NCBI GenBank assembly: GCA_001603005.1
Contig: LVAJ01000013.1
Span: 186,001-250,000, forward strand
Reading direction: 5' to 3'
Origin: Clostridiales bacterium Firm_04
GTDB taxonomy: Bacteria > Bacillota > Clostridia > Oscillospirales > Ruminococcaceae
DNA length: 64,000 nt
Below are positions 1-7,029 of this stretch, piece after piece. Position 1 is the first letter of the stretch. Each line of letters starts with the position of its first letter. Below the pieces are notes generated by a model. That model saw only the letters and a list, made by a program, of their open reading frames with translations. It ran no database searches and was not told the DNA's origin. Position numbers and translations under genes: made by a program.

Positions 1-1822
1 TCGGCTCACCGATGCCGAGACTAGCAGCAAGCGCCGCCGCGCCTTTTTTCGTGACCGCTTCGCTCAGTTTGCCGAGATCGCCGCCGACATCGGAGAGCGA
101 ATAGCCGCATTCTTTCAGCAGTGCCTCTGCTGCGGCATAGCTTTCCGGATGCACGCCAGTATTGTCCAGCGGATTTTTGCCGTCCCGCACGCGCAGGAAG
201 CCCGCGCAGAGTTCATATGCCTTTGCACCGAGCTTCGGCACTTTCAAAAGCGCCTTTCTGGACGTAAATGCGCCGTTTTCCTCGCGGTATGCGACAATGT
301 TGTGCGCAATGCCGCTGTGGATGCCGGAGATGTACGAGAGCAGCGAGCCCGACGCCGTGTTCAGATCCACGCCGACCGCATTCACGCAGTCCTCGACCAC
401 GCCGGTCAGGGATTCGTTCAGTCTTGCGGGCGGCATGTCATGCTGATACTCGCCGACGCCGATCGCTTTCGGCTCGATCTTGACCAGCTCAGCCAGCGGA
501 TCCTGCAATCTTCTTGCAATGGAGACCGCGCTGCGCAGTGCAACGTCATAATCCGGAAACTCCTCTGCGGCAAGCTTCGATGCGGAATAGACCGATGCGC
601 CTGCCTCGCTGACGACCATATATGCCGCCTTGCAGGACGGGATCTCGTGCAGGATCTCCGCGACGATCTGCTCCGATTCGCGGGACGCCGTGCCGTTGCC
701 GATCGCGATCGCCTCGACATGATGCTGTTCGATCAGGCGTTTCAGCTTCTGCTTGTCGCGCTCGATCGCCTGCTTGGAATTGGCAGTGATATGCACCACG
801 TCGGTCGCGAGCACCTTGCCGGTCGGATCGACGATCGCGACCTTGCAGCCCGTCCGGAAGCCCGGATCGAGACCGAGCGTGATCATGCCTTTCATCGGCG
901 GCTGCAGCAGCAATTGCCGCAGATTCGACGAAAACACGGTGATCGCCTGTTCTGCCGCTTCTTCGGTCAGCGTCGCGCGCACTTCGCGCTGGACTGCCGG
1001 CAGCAGCGATTTTTTGTATGCTTCGAGCGCCGATGCCTCGACAAGCTGTCCGGCAGGGCTCTGGTTTTTGACATATGCCTTTGTGACAAGCTGCTCGCCG
1101 AGACCGTCCGGCATGGTCACGCTGACCTTGAGATAGCCTTCCTTTTCGCCGCGGTTGATCGCGAGAATGCGGTGCTTTGCCGCCTTTTCGACCAGCTCTG
1201 TATAGTCATAATAATTGCGGTAGACGCTGTCCTCATCGGGATCGGTCGCCTTGACCGTCAGGCTGCCGCGCAGTCCGAGCACATTGCGCAGCCGCTTGCG
1301 CACATCCGCATCATCGGAGACAGTCTCCGCAATGATATCGCATGCGCCGGCAAGTGCTGCTTCAACGTCCGGTACTTCCTTTTCGGGATCGACAAAAGCA
1401 GCCGCTTCCGTTTCCGGATCGGTGTTCATCTTCTGTTCGAGCAGCAGCAGCGCGAGCGGTTCGAGTCCGCGCGCCTTTGCAACGGAAGCCTTTGTCTTGC
1501 GCTTCTGCTTGTAGGGACGGTAGAGGTCTTCGACTTCCACGAGCGTTTTTGCCGCAGAGATCGCCTCTGCGAGTTCGGGTGTCATTTTATCGAGCGCGGT
1601 GATCGCGTCTGTGATCTCCTGCTTGCGTTCTTCGAGCTTGCGCAGATAGTTCAGGCGGTCGCTCAGCGCATGGAGCGTCTGGTCGTCGAGCGAGCCGGTC
1701 TGCTCCTTGCGGTACCGCGCGATAAACGGGACGGTCTTGCCGTCATCCAGCAGCGCGACAGCGTGCTCGACCTGTTCCTGCCGCAGTTTCAGTTCTTCTG
1801 CAATTTGTTTGAGAATATCCAT
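1..1822 (-). CDS. tex: Tex-family RNA-binding transcription accessory protein, C-terminus cut off by the window edge
   Basis: Reading from the ATG at 1822 (GGAGG at a good distance upstream), the frame stays open to base 1, giving about 607 residues of a family that usually has 700-780. Visible parts are the Tex N-terminal helical region (starts MDILKQIAEELKLRQEQ), a YqgF/RNase H-like core around residues 310-440 with the segment ITLGLDPGFRTGCKVAIVD, and helix-hairpin-helix motifs near residue 490 (VGVDLNTASGSLLSYISGI). The C-terminal S1 RNA-binding domain should lie beyond the left edge. Tex proteins are cytoplasmic nucleic-acid-binding factors linked to transcription and RNA handling. The gene is preceded by an unusual tandem promoter array. 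Family assignment is firm; completeness cannot be judged. Confidence 0.95.
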   Translation of the reverse strand, partial: MDILKQIAEELKLRQEQVEHAVALLDDGKTVPFIARYRKEQTGSLDDQTLHALSDRLNYLRKLEERKQEITDAITALDKMTPELAEAISAAKTLVEVEDLYRPYKQKRKTKASVAKARGLEPLALLLLEQKMNTDPETEAAAFVDPEKEVPDVEAALAGACDIIAETVSDDADVRKRLRNVLGLRGSLTVKATDPDEDSVYRNYYDYTELVEKAAKHRILAINRGEKEGYLKVSVTMPDGLGEQLVTKAYVKNQSPAGQLVEASALEAYKKSLLPAVQREVRATLTEEAAEQAITVFSSNLRQLLLQPPMKGMITLGLDPGFRTGCKVAIVDPTGKVLATDVVHITANSKQAIERDKQKLKRLIEQHHVEAIAIGNGTASRESEQIVAEILHEIPSCKAAYMVVSEAGASVYSASKLAAEEFPDYDVALRSAVSIARRLQDPLAELVKIEPKAIGVGEYQHDMPPARLNESLTGVVEDCVNAVGVDLNTASGSLLSYISGIHSGIAHNIVAYREENGAFTSRKALLKVPKLGAKAYELCAGFLRVRDGKNPLDNTGVHPESYAAAEALLKECGYSLSDVGGDLGKLSEAVTKKGAAALAASLGIGEP

Positions 1823-1859
1823 TTTGTGCCTCCGTGTCAGCATATATAATTGCTTCTAT

Positions 1860-1888
1860 ATTATACCATATATTCCGGAAAAGTGCAA
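1860..1888 (-). promoter_or_regulatory. Sigma-A type promoter of tex
   Basis: TTGCAC (1883-1888) and TATAAT (1860-1865) are separated by 17 bases on the minus strand, about 37 bases upstream of the tex start. This is the best of the four repeated promoter-like elements. Confidence 0.65.
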
Positions 1889-2180
1889 TGGGAGAGAAAG
1901 CGCAAATTTTGCAGTTTCGCTCTCTGGGCGTTGTTATGGCGGCGGGCACTGCCCGCTTATACCATATATTCCGGAAAAGTGCAATGGGAGAGAAAGCGCA
2001 AATTTTGCAGTTTCGCTCTCTGGGCATTGTCATGGCGGCGGGCACTGCCCGCTTATACCATATATTCCGGAAAAGTGCAATGGGAGAGAAAGCGCAAATT
2101 TTGCAGTTTCGCTTTCTGGGTGTTGTCATGGCGGCGGGCACTGCCCGCTTATACCATATTAAACAGAAAAGTGCAATGGG
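1860..2180 (-). repeat. 96-bp tandem repeat, three full copies plus a partial fourth, each carrying a promoter-like element
   Basis: Copies begin at 1861, 1957, 2053 and 2149, an exact 96-bp period; the first three are almost identical and the fourth diverges after about 40 bases. Read on the minus strand, every copy holds TTGCAC, 17 bases, then TATAAT (copy nearest tex, 1860-1888) or TATAAG (the others). It is followed by the GC-rich hairpin GCGGGCAGTGCCCGC and an imperfect palindrome with GAGAG/CTCTC ends around an AAATTTT-like centre. The unit length is a multiple of three, so spurious ORFs run through it. It is read here as a duplicated promoter/leader cassette for tex. Confidence 0.85.
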
Positions 2181-2371
2181 AGAGCACACAGAAATATTCA
2201 CGCTTCGAGAGAACATCAATTATATCGTTTTGAGCTGACAGATATTACGCTGTTTGCTTCATGCGCTATATCGGAAACGGGCACTGCACACAGCATATCT
2301 GCAAAAATCCACATATTTCCCGAAAAAACAGTGCTGCATTTATTCTTTCCGCGAAATTTTCATATTTTCGG

Positions 2372-2400
2372 TTGCTGTTGCTATCAATTTTTGCTATAAT
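2372..2400 (+). promoter_or_regulatory. Promoter of the sufC-sufB operon
   Basis: TTGCTG (2372-2377), 17 bases, TATAAT (2395-2400), 41 bases before the sufC start. No iron-responsive or Rrf2-type operator was recognised around it. Confidence 0.6.
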
Positions 2401-2441
2401 AAAGATGTATGATGAAAACAGAAACGAAAGGAGTGCTGAAC

Positions 2442-3179
2442 ATGCTTGATCTGAACCATATTTCCTTTCAGGCGGAATCTGAAAACGGGGAAATCACGAT
2501 CATCAATGACATCAGCCTGCACTTGGATTCCAATAAATTTATCGTGATCACCGGTCCGAACGGCGGCGGCAAATCGACGCTCGCAAAGCTGATCGCGGGC
2601 ATTGAGCCGATCACTGACGGTCAGATCGTCTTTGACGGCACCGATATCACAAACATGAATATCACCGAGCGCGCACGCCTCGGCATCGGCTTTGCGTTCC
2701 AGCAGCCGGTGCGGTTCAAAGGTCTGACCGTGCTCGATCTGCTCCGCATTGCCGCTGGCAAGAACATTTCCGTCAGCGAGGCATGCGAATATCTCTCCGA
2801 GGTCGGTCTCTGCGCCAAGGATTATATCCGCCGCGAGGTGAACGCATCGCTTTCCGGCGGCGAATTGAAGCGCATTGAGATCGCAACGATCCTTGCAAGA
2901 GATGTCCGCCTTGCGATCTTCGATGAACCGGAAGCCGGCATCGACCTGTGGAGCTTCCAGAATCTGATCCGCATTTTCGAGAAGATGCAGCAGTCCGAAA
3001 ACGGCAGAACGATCCTTGTCATTTCGCATCAGGAGCGCATTCTCAACATCGCGGATGAGATCATCGTTCTGAGCGAGGGCAAGATCCTGCGGCAGGGCAG
3101 CCGTGACGAGATCCTGCCGGATATCATCGGTACAAAATATGCTTCGGATGTATGCCGCAAGCTGTCGGAGGAGGCGTGA
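2442..3179 (+). CDS. sufC: SufC-type ATPase of iron-sulphur cluster assembly
   Basis: A 245-residue ABC ATPase of the SUF system, which powers Fe-S cluster building on SufB/SufD scaffolds in the cytoplasm. Seen: Walker A GPNGGGKST (residues 37-45), signature LSGGELKR (about 136-143), Walker B LAIFDEPEAGID (about 157-168) and the H-loop ISHQ near 195. An upstream in-frame ATG at 2409 exists, but the AAAGGAG at 2427-2433 fits the ATG at 2442. The sufB start follows the stop by 2 bases, so the two are translated as a unit. No sufS, sufU or sufD gene lies beside them. High confidence. Confidence 0.93.
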   Translation: MLDLNHISFQAESENGEITIINDISLHLDSNKFIVITGPNGGGKSTLAKLIAGIEPITDGQIVFDGTDITNMNITERARLGIGFAFQQPVRFKGLTVLDLLRIAAGKNISVSEACEYLSEVGLCAKDYIRREVNASLSGGELKRIEIATILARDVRLAIFDEPEAGIDLWSFQNLIRIFEKMQQSENGRTILVISHQERILNIADEIIVLSEGKILRQGSRDEILPDIIGTKYASDVCRKLSEEA

Positions 3180-3181
3180 TC

Positions 3182-4108
3182 ATGGCAAAAATGGATGCAA
3201 TTCAGATGCAGCTGCTGCAGGAGGTCGCAGGGCTCCATGAAATTCCGGAGGGCGCATATAATCTCCGCGCAAACGGCGAGACCGCCGGCAGACAGTCCAC
3301 TGCCAACATTACGATCACCCCGAAAGAAGCGGGCAGCGGCATTGATATTCATATCAAGGAAGGCACGAAGCATGAGAGCGTGCACATTCCGGTCGTTCTG
3401 AGCGAAAGCGGTCTGAAAGAGACCGTGTACAACGATTTCTACGTCGGTGACGATGCAGATGTGCTGATCGTGGCAGGCTGCGGCATTGACAACTGCGGCA
3501 CACAGGATTCCGAGCACGACGGCATTCACCGTTTCTTCGTCGGCAAGCATGCGAAGATCAAGTATGTCGAAAAGCATTACGGCTCCGGAAACGGCGACGG
3601 CAAGCGCATCCTGAACCCCGTCACTGAGGTCTATCTTGACGAGGGCAGCACGATGGAAATGGAAATGGTGCAGATCAAGGGTGTCGATTCCACGGAGCGC
3701 ACTACGATCGCCGAGCTGAAAGCGGATGCTAAGCTGATCGTCCGCGAGCGCCTGATGACGCACGGGCAGCAGTCCGCACTGAGCGCCTACAAGGTCACGC
3801 TGGACGGCGACGGCTCCAGCGCGGATGTGGTGTCCCGTTCCGTCGCGCGGGATCGTTCCTACCAGAAGCTTGATCTGTGCATTCTCGGCAATGCAGCGTG
3901 CAGCGGACATACCGAGTGCGATTCGATCATCATGGACGAGGGCAGGATCCTTGCAGTGCCGTCGCTTGAAGCAAACAGCGTGGATGCAGAGCTTGTGCAT
4001 GAGGCTGCGATCGGCAAGATCGCGGGTGAGCAGCTCATAAAGCTGATGACGCTCGGTCTGACCGAGGCGGAAGCCGAGGAGCAGATCATCAACGGATTCC
4101 TGAAATAA
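3182..4108 (+). CDS. sufB: Short SufB/SufD-family Fe-S scaffold protein
   Basis: A 308-residue member of the SufB/SufD beta-helix family, clearly shorter than canonical SufB (about 470). It keeps the diagnostic C-terminal block (LVHEAAIGKIAGEQLIKLM, then TEAEAEEQIINGFL) and Cys-bearing central segments (GCGIDNCGTQ; NAACSGHTECDS). The ATG at 3182 has GGAGG upstream inside the sufC end. Paired only with SufC, it matches the two-gene minimal SUF/SMS arrangement described for some archaea and anaerobes, in which a single scaffold protein replaces the SufB-SufD heterodimer. The sulphur donor must be encoded elsewhere. Confidence 0.88.
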   Translation: MAKMDAIQMQLLQEVAGLHEIPEGAYNLRANGETAGRQSTANITITPKEAGSGIDIHIKEGTKHESVHIPVVLSESGLKETVYNDFYVGDDADVLIVAGCGIDNCGTQDSEHDGIHRFFVGKHAKIKYVEKHYGSGNGDGKRILNPVTEVYLDEGSTMEMEMVQIKGVDSTERTTIAELKADAKLIVRERLMTHGQQSALSAYKVTLDGDGSSADVVSRSVARDRSYQKLDLCILGNAACSGHTECDSIIMDEGRILAVPSLEANSVDAELVHEAAIGKIAGEQLIKLMTLGLTEAEAEEQIINGFLK

Positions 4109-4114
4109 TCAAAC

Positions 4115-4174
4115 AAAACGCCATATGCCATAGCGCCGCTGCCACAGGACAGGGCTGCTGTGCGTATGGCGTTT
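4115..4174. terminator. Hairpin after sufB
   Basis: AAAACGCCATA (4115-4125) pairs with TATGGCGTTT (4165-4174) around a long loop. The plus-strand side has little T tract, so termination strength is doubtful. Confidence 0.35.
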
Positions 4175-4208
4175 CTGCTGCGGATGGACGTGAATCATTC
4201 TGTGCTGA

Positions 4209-4349
4209 TTCACCGGACATTTTTCGTCCCGCGCATCGGATGTGGACGACCTGATTCTCAATACGCTCGGTGTCATCATCGGATACGGCATATACAGATT
4301 GTTCCGGAAATGCGTGCAGAATCGCAAAAAATCAGCATGTAAGGGGTAA
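4209..4349 (+). pseudogene. C-terminal remnant of a VanZ-like membrane protein
   Basis: In the frame ending at TAA 4347-4349 the translation contains SDVDDLILNTLGVIIGYGIY, which matches the conserved C-terminal DxDDxxxNTxGxxxGY block of VanZ-like proteins. An in-frame stop lies just upstream and no start or N-terminal helices are present, so only about 45 codons survive. It abuts the methyltransferase start. It is read as a decayed gene; the alternative is chance similarity over a short stretch. Confidence 0.5.
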
Positions 4350-4352
4350 CGC

Positions 4353-5123
4353 ATGAATATTGTTCAGAATTTCTATGATAACATGGCAGAGCAGTATGAC
4401 AAGCTCTATGAGAACTGGGATGCCGCCGTGCAGGAGCATGCGCAGATTCTGCACCGGATTTTTCGGGATGCGGGATTTGACCGTTCCGCGCAGATCCTTG
4501 ACTGTGCATGCGGCATCGGCACGCAGGCAATCGGGCTTGCGGCGCTCGGCTATCCGGTGACGGCATCGGATATCAGCGATGCGGAGCTTGCCGAAGCGCA
4601 GATGCGGGCTGCAAAGCACCGTGCGGAGATCCGCTTTGCGCATGCGGATTTCTGCGCATTATCGGATGTTTTTCGCGAACCGTTTGACATTGTGATTGTA
4701 ATGGACAATGCGCTGCCGCATATGCTGACCGCAGAAGCGCTGAAAACAGCAGTTGGCAGCATGGTCGGACAGCTGCGGGAAAACGGCATATTCGTTGCCA
4801 GCATCCGCGATTATGACAGCATTCTGCGGGAGCAGCCACCGTATTCGCCGCCCTATATTCATCAGACGGCAGCCGGACAGCGTGTCGCGTTCCAGACATG
4901 GCACTGGGAACAGGAATGCTACCGGCTTGTGCAGTACATCATCGAGGACGAGGAATCGTTGCGCATCAGCAAATTTGAATGCGCGTACCGCGCCGTCCGC
5001 AGATCGGAACTGACCGGATTGCTGCATGAATGCGGCTGCCGGGAAGTCGTCTGGAAAATGCCCGAAGAAACCGGATTTTATCAGCCGGTTGTGATCGCAA
5101 GAAAAGCGCCCGAATGCAGTTGA
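4353..5123 (+). CDS. Class I SAM-dependent methyltransferase
   Basis: A 256-residue cytoplasmic methyltransferase. Motif I is ILDCACGIGTQ near residues 48-58, followed by an acidic end of strand 2 (TASDISDAEL) and motif IV-like DIVIVMDNALPHM near 112. The overall pattern resembles small-molecule N-methyltransferases of the glycine/sarcosine type, but the substrate cannot be read from sequence. The start has AAGGGG 7 bases upstream, overlapping the VanZ-like remnant. It is transcribed alone and ends in a strong terminator shared with the convergent TetR gene. Confidence 0.85.
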   Translation: MNIVQNFYDNMAEQYDKLYENWDAAVQEHAQILHRIFRDAGFDRSAQILDCACGIGTQAIGLAALGYPVTASDISDAELAEAQMRAAKHRAEIRFAHADFCALSDVFREPFDIVIVMDNALPHMLTAEALKTAVGSMVGQLRENGIFVASIRDYDSILREQPPYSPPYIHQTAAGQRVAFQTWHWEQECYRLVQYIIEDEESLRISKFECAYRAVRRSELTGLLHECGCREVVWKMPEETGFYQPVVIARKAPECS

Positions 5124-5140
5124 ATGCGTTCGGGCGTTTT
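5107..5140. terminator. Intrinsic terminator between methyltransferase and TetR genes
   Basis: CGCCCGAA and TTCGGGCG arms enclose a short loop and are followed by TTTT on the plus strand. It overlaps the methyltransferase stop codon and sits between convergent genes. Confidence 0.8.
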
Positions 5141-5145
5141 ATGGT

Positions 5146-5703
5146 TCAGGATGCGCGGCTGCGGGCGATCATTTCCTCAGCCATGCCCTTTTTCAGCTCA
5201 CAGATACGGTGCAGTTCCGGCTTGATATCCGAATGCATGCCGGTGCGGAGCCATTCCGAGGTCAGCCCGAAGCACACACATTTATAATAGCGGATAATGA
5301 GCTCGCGGTCGTCCGGACGGAGCTGCTCGCTGCCGGCGAGAGAATCGGTATAGGTCGTGACGATTTCCTCGCAGACCTGCCAGAGATACTGCTCATAGAT
5401 CGTGCGGTTCACAGAGTTGTAGATATGCAGGATTGCGCGCTTATTCTGATGCGCAAATTCGACGACAGCCAGCAGACAGGTCTCGATCGAATCCACATTC
5501 GGGTACTGCGAGATGATGTCGCGCGCATTTTCCATGATGATCTCTTCCAGCAAGGTCGGGATATCGGAGAAATGGTAGTAAAAGGAATTTCGGTTGATGC
5601 CGCATTCCTCGACGATATCGCGGACTGTGATCTGCTTGAGCGGACGTTCATTGAGCAGTTTGAGAAACGCCTGTTTGATCGCTGTTTTGGTAAAATTCGG
5701 CAT
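5146..5703 (-). CDS. TetR/AcrR-family transcriptional regulator
   Basis: 185 residues. The N-terminal DNA-binding domain is clear: helix 1 TKTAIKQAFLKLL, then ITVRDIVEECGINRNSFYYHF, the typical TetR helix-turn-helix with its aromatic end, in residues 5-50. The rest is helical ligand-binding domain without a recognisable effector. The start has GGAAGG upstream. It is convergent with the methyltransferase and divergent from the small accessory patch, so its target is not obvious from position; TetR proteins commonly control themselves and a neighbour. Confidence 0.9.
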   Translation of the reverse strand: MPNFTKTAIKQAFLKLLNERPLKQITVRDIVEECGINRNSFYYHFSDIPTLLEEIIMENARDIISQYPNVDSIETCLLAVVEFAHQNKRAILHIYNSVNRTIYEQYLWQVCEEIVTTYTDSLAGSEQLRPDDRELIIRYYKCVCFGLTSEWLRTGMHSDIKPELHRICELKKGMAEEMIARSRAS

Positions 5704-5727
5704 GCGTGCACCTTCCTTCTATATTAA

Positions 5728-5756
5728 ATTATACCACATTAACCGTGAAATTTCAA
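5728..5756 (-). promoter_or_regulatory. Promoter of the TetR-family gene
   Basis: TTGAAA (5751-5756), 17 bases, TATAAT (5728-5733) on the minus strand, 25 bases before the start codon. No clear palindromic operator was seen. Confidence 0.6.
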
Positions 5757-5843
5757 CCCTTACAGCGAAAATACGATGTTTTCGAGCGATTTCAGCGATG
5801 GGCATATCACTTTGGTCAATATTCGGTCAACTTTCATGACACT

Positions 5844-5975
5844 TCAAGATACAACAAGATAGACTTTACGCAACCTGTTGTATCCGGTCACACCGATGTA
5901 TGCCTGAACATATGAGGATGTATCCTCGGAGACACCGAGGATCTTTGCAGCTTCCGCAAGCCGGTTATTGTTCAT
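5844..5975 (-). CDS. Small hypothetical ORF, possibly a remnant
   Basis: 43 codons beginning MNNNRLAEAAKILGVSED, with AGAAAGGA 9 bases before the ATG. The N-terminal 17 residues look like the start of a helix-turn-helix or helical protein, but the reading then ends abruptly after YNRLRKVYLVVS. It may be a truncated gene. Nothing assigns a function. It is divergent from the AT-rich gene at 6111. Confidence 0.3.
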   Translation of the reverse strand: MNNNRLAEAAKILGVSEDTSSYVQAYIGVTGYNRLRKVYLVVS

Positions 5976-6007
5976 AAAGATTATCCTTTCTGTATTAAGC
6001 CATATAA

Positions 6008-6036
6008 TTGACTTTTCAGCGGTCGTTTGGTATAAT
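6008..6036 (+). promoter_or_regulatory. Promoter of the AT-rich accessory gene
   Basis: TTGACT (6008-6013), 17 bases, TATAAT (6031-6036). The predicted transcript has a leader of about 70 bases that includes a small GGGC/GCCC hairpin before the start codon at 6111. Confidence 0.7.
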
Positions 6037-6110
6037 ATGGGTAAGTAAAGGGCGGGGTGACTGCCCACAAATCGGGATTAACATTCGTAACGGGAAACGG
6101 GAGGTTCATT

Positions 6111-6587
6111 ATGAAAGTAGATTACAGTAAATTTGAACTCGGAGTACATTTACATGGAAAAGTAGTAATAGATGAGGGCGGTCACAATAAAGAGATAACA
6201 GCACAGCTTGAACCAGATGATAATGGTGAAATACCTGATGCAGAGAAGAAAACACTGGAATTCTTTTTGGACAACTACTCAGAATATAAACAGTTCTTAT
6301 TAGATCATATTTTTGAATACTATAAAGAATGCAGAGATGAGTGGGGAGCTACTGAACCGGATGACAAATTGTTTCCGGAAGTCAAGGATATGAATAAAAT
6401 GTATGAGATGGCATCATTACATGGGTTCTTAGTTCGTGATGAAGCATATTCCGGAAAACGAACAATAAGTCTTTTTTATAACTGCACCTGGAATGAAGAA
6501 GAAGGAATGGGTATAGATATATCTTTAGGAAATACTGTTTCAGAGACTAAAGTTGTTACGATAGGTACAATCGGTGACGTATATTGA
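6111..6587 (+). CDS. Acidic cytoplasmic protein resembling DUF6985/immunity-type proteins
   Basis: 158 residues, strongly acidic, no signal peptide or membrane segment. GGGAGG stands 6 bases before the ATG at 6111, preferred over the 6057 start. The C-terminal block FYNCTWNEEEGMGIDISLGN resembles the W-x-E-E-x-G-x-G ending of DUF6985-like proteins, which often occur near toxin or immunity genes; this is a weak resemblance. Base composition is much more AT-rich than its neighbours, and it has its own promoter and strong terminator between gene remnants, all suggestive of acquisition by transfer. No partner toxin is visible. Confidence 0.6.
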   Translation: MKVDYSKFELGVHLHGKVVIDEGGHNKEITAQLEPDDNGEIPDAEKKTLEFFLDNYSEYKQFLLDHIFEYYKECRDEWGATEPDDKLFPEVKDMNKMYEMASLHGFLVRDEAYSGKRTISLFYNCTWNEEEGMGIDISLGNTVSETKVVTIGTIGDVY

Positions 6588-6625
6588 ATCATCTTCTTTG
6601 CCGCAGATTTGTAAAGCAAGCCCCA

Positions 6626-6658
6626 AACAGCAAGGACACCCTTGCTGTTTTTATTTTC
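6626..6658 (+). terminator. Strong intrinsic terminator after the AT-rich gene
   Basis: AACAGCAAGG, a four-base loop, CCTTGCTGTT, then TTTATTTT. Confidence 0.88.
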
Positions 6659-6797
6659 CCCTCTCAGTTTTCCACTGATAGTACGTCTTGCCATTGTACG
6701 GATTCTCCACGATCTCAGGGCGGACGATCGTCTTTTTGTCCTTAGATGTGTAGCTTGTTGACTTGCCGTCAAGCAGCCCCTTGACCTGGGTATTCCG
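6651..6797 (-). pseudogene. Unidentified C-terminal gene remnant
   Basis: On the minus strand a 48-codon open stretch ends at TAA (6651-6653) and encodes a basic, protein-like sequence including KTIVRPEIVENPYNGKTYYQ. It has no start codon, and an in-frame stop lies just upstream. It is read as the tail of a lost gene; the family was not recognised. The rest of 6798-6898 shows nothing further. Confidence 0.35.
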
Positions 6798-6898
6798 AGC
6801 AATTTATCGGTGCTTACAATTCGTATCATGAAAAATACAGACTCTCTGCATAAGAGCCTGTTTAGTCTCAAAAAATTACAGCCGTATGTCTGTAACAG

Positions 6899-6937
6899 AA
6901 ACAGAGCTGTCGCAGTAACTTAGCAACAGCTCTGTTT
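6899..6937 (-). terminator. Hairpin downstream of the LRR-dockerin gene
   Basis: AACAGAGCTGT and ACAGCTCTGTT arms separated by about 15 bases, with T-rich flanks on both strands. It lies about 95 bases beyond the stop of the gene ending at 7030 and could serve it. Confidence 0.6.
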
Positions 6938-7029
6938 TGTTTCAGCTGCCATTTCAAACAGACTTCTGAAATTCTTTTTGGAGAATGAGGTCAGCCGTCC
7001 ATTGCTCACGCATTCTATAAACAGATTGT

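Noticed and set aside
149-1849. 566-residue plus-strand frame at the left end
   Set aside because: Shadow of tex, which is recognisable on the minus strand but runs off the window edge.
1860-2180. CRISPR array
   Set aside because: Copies are contiguous 96-bp units without unique spacers and no cas genes are nearby.
1834-2238. ORFs across the 96-bp repeats
   Set aside because: The unit is a multiple of three, so frames stay open by chance; the sequence has promoter and hairpin features instead.
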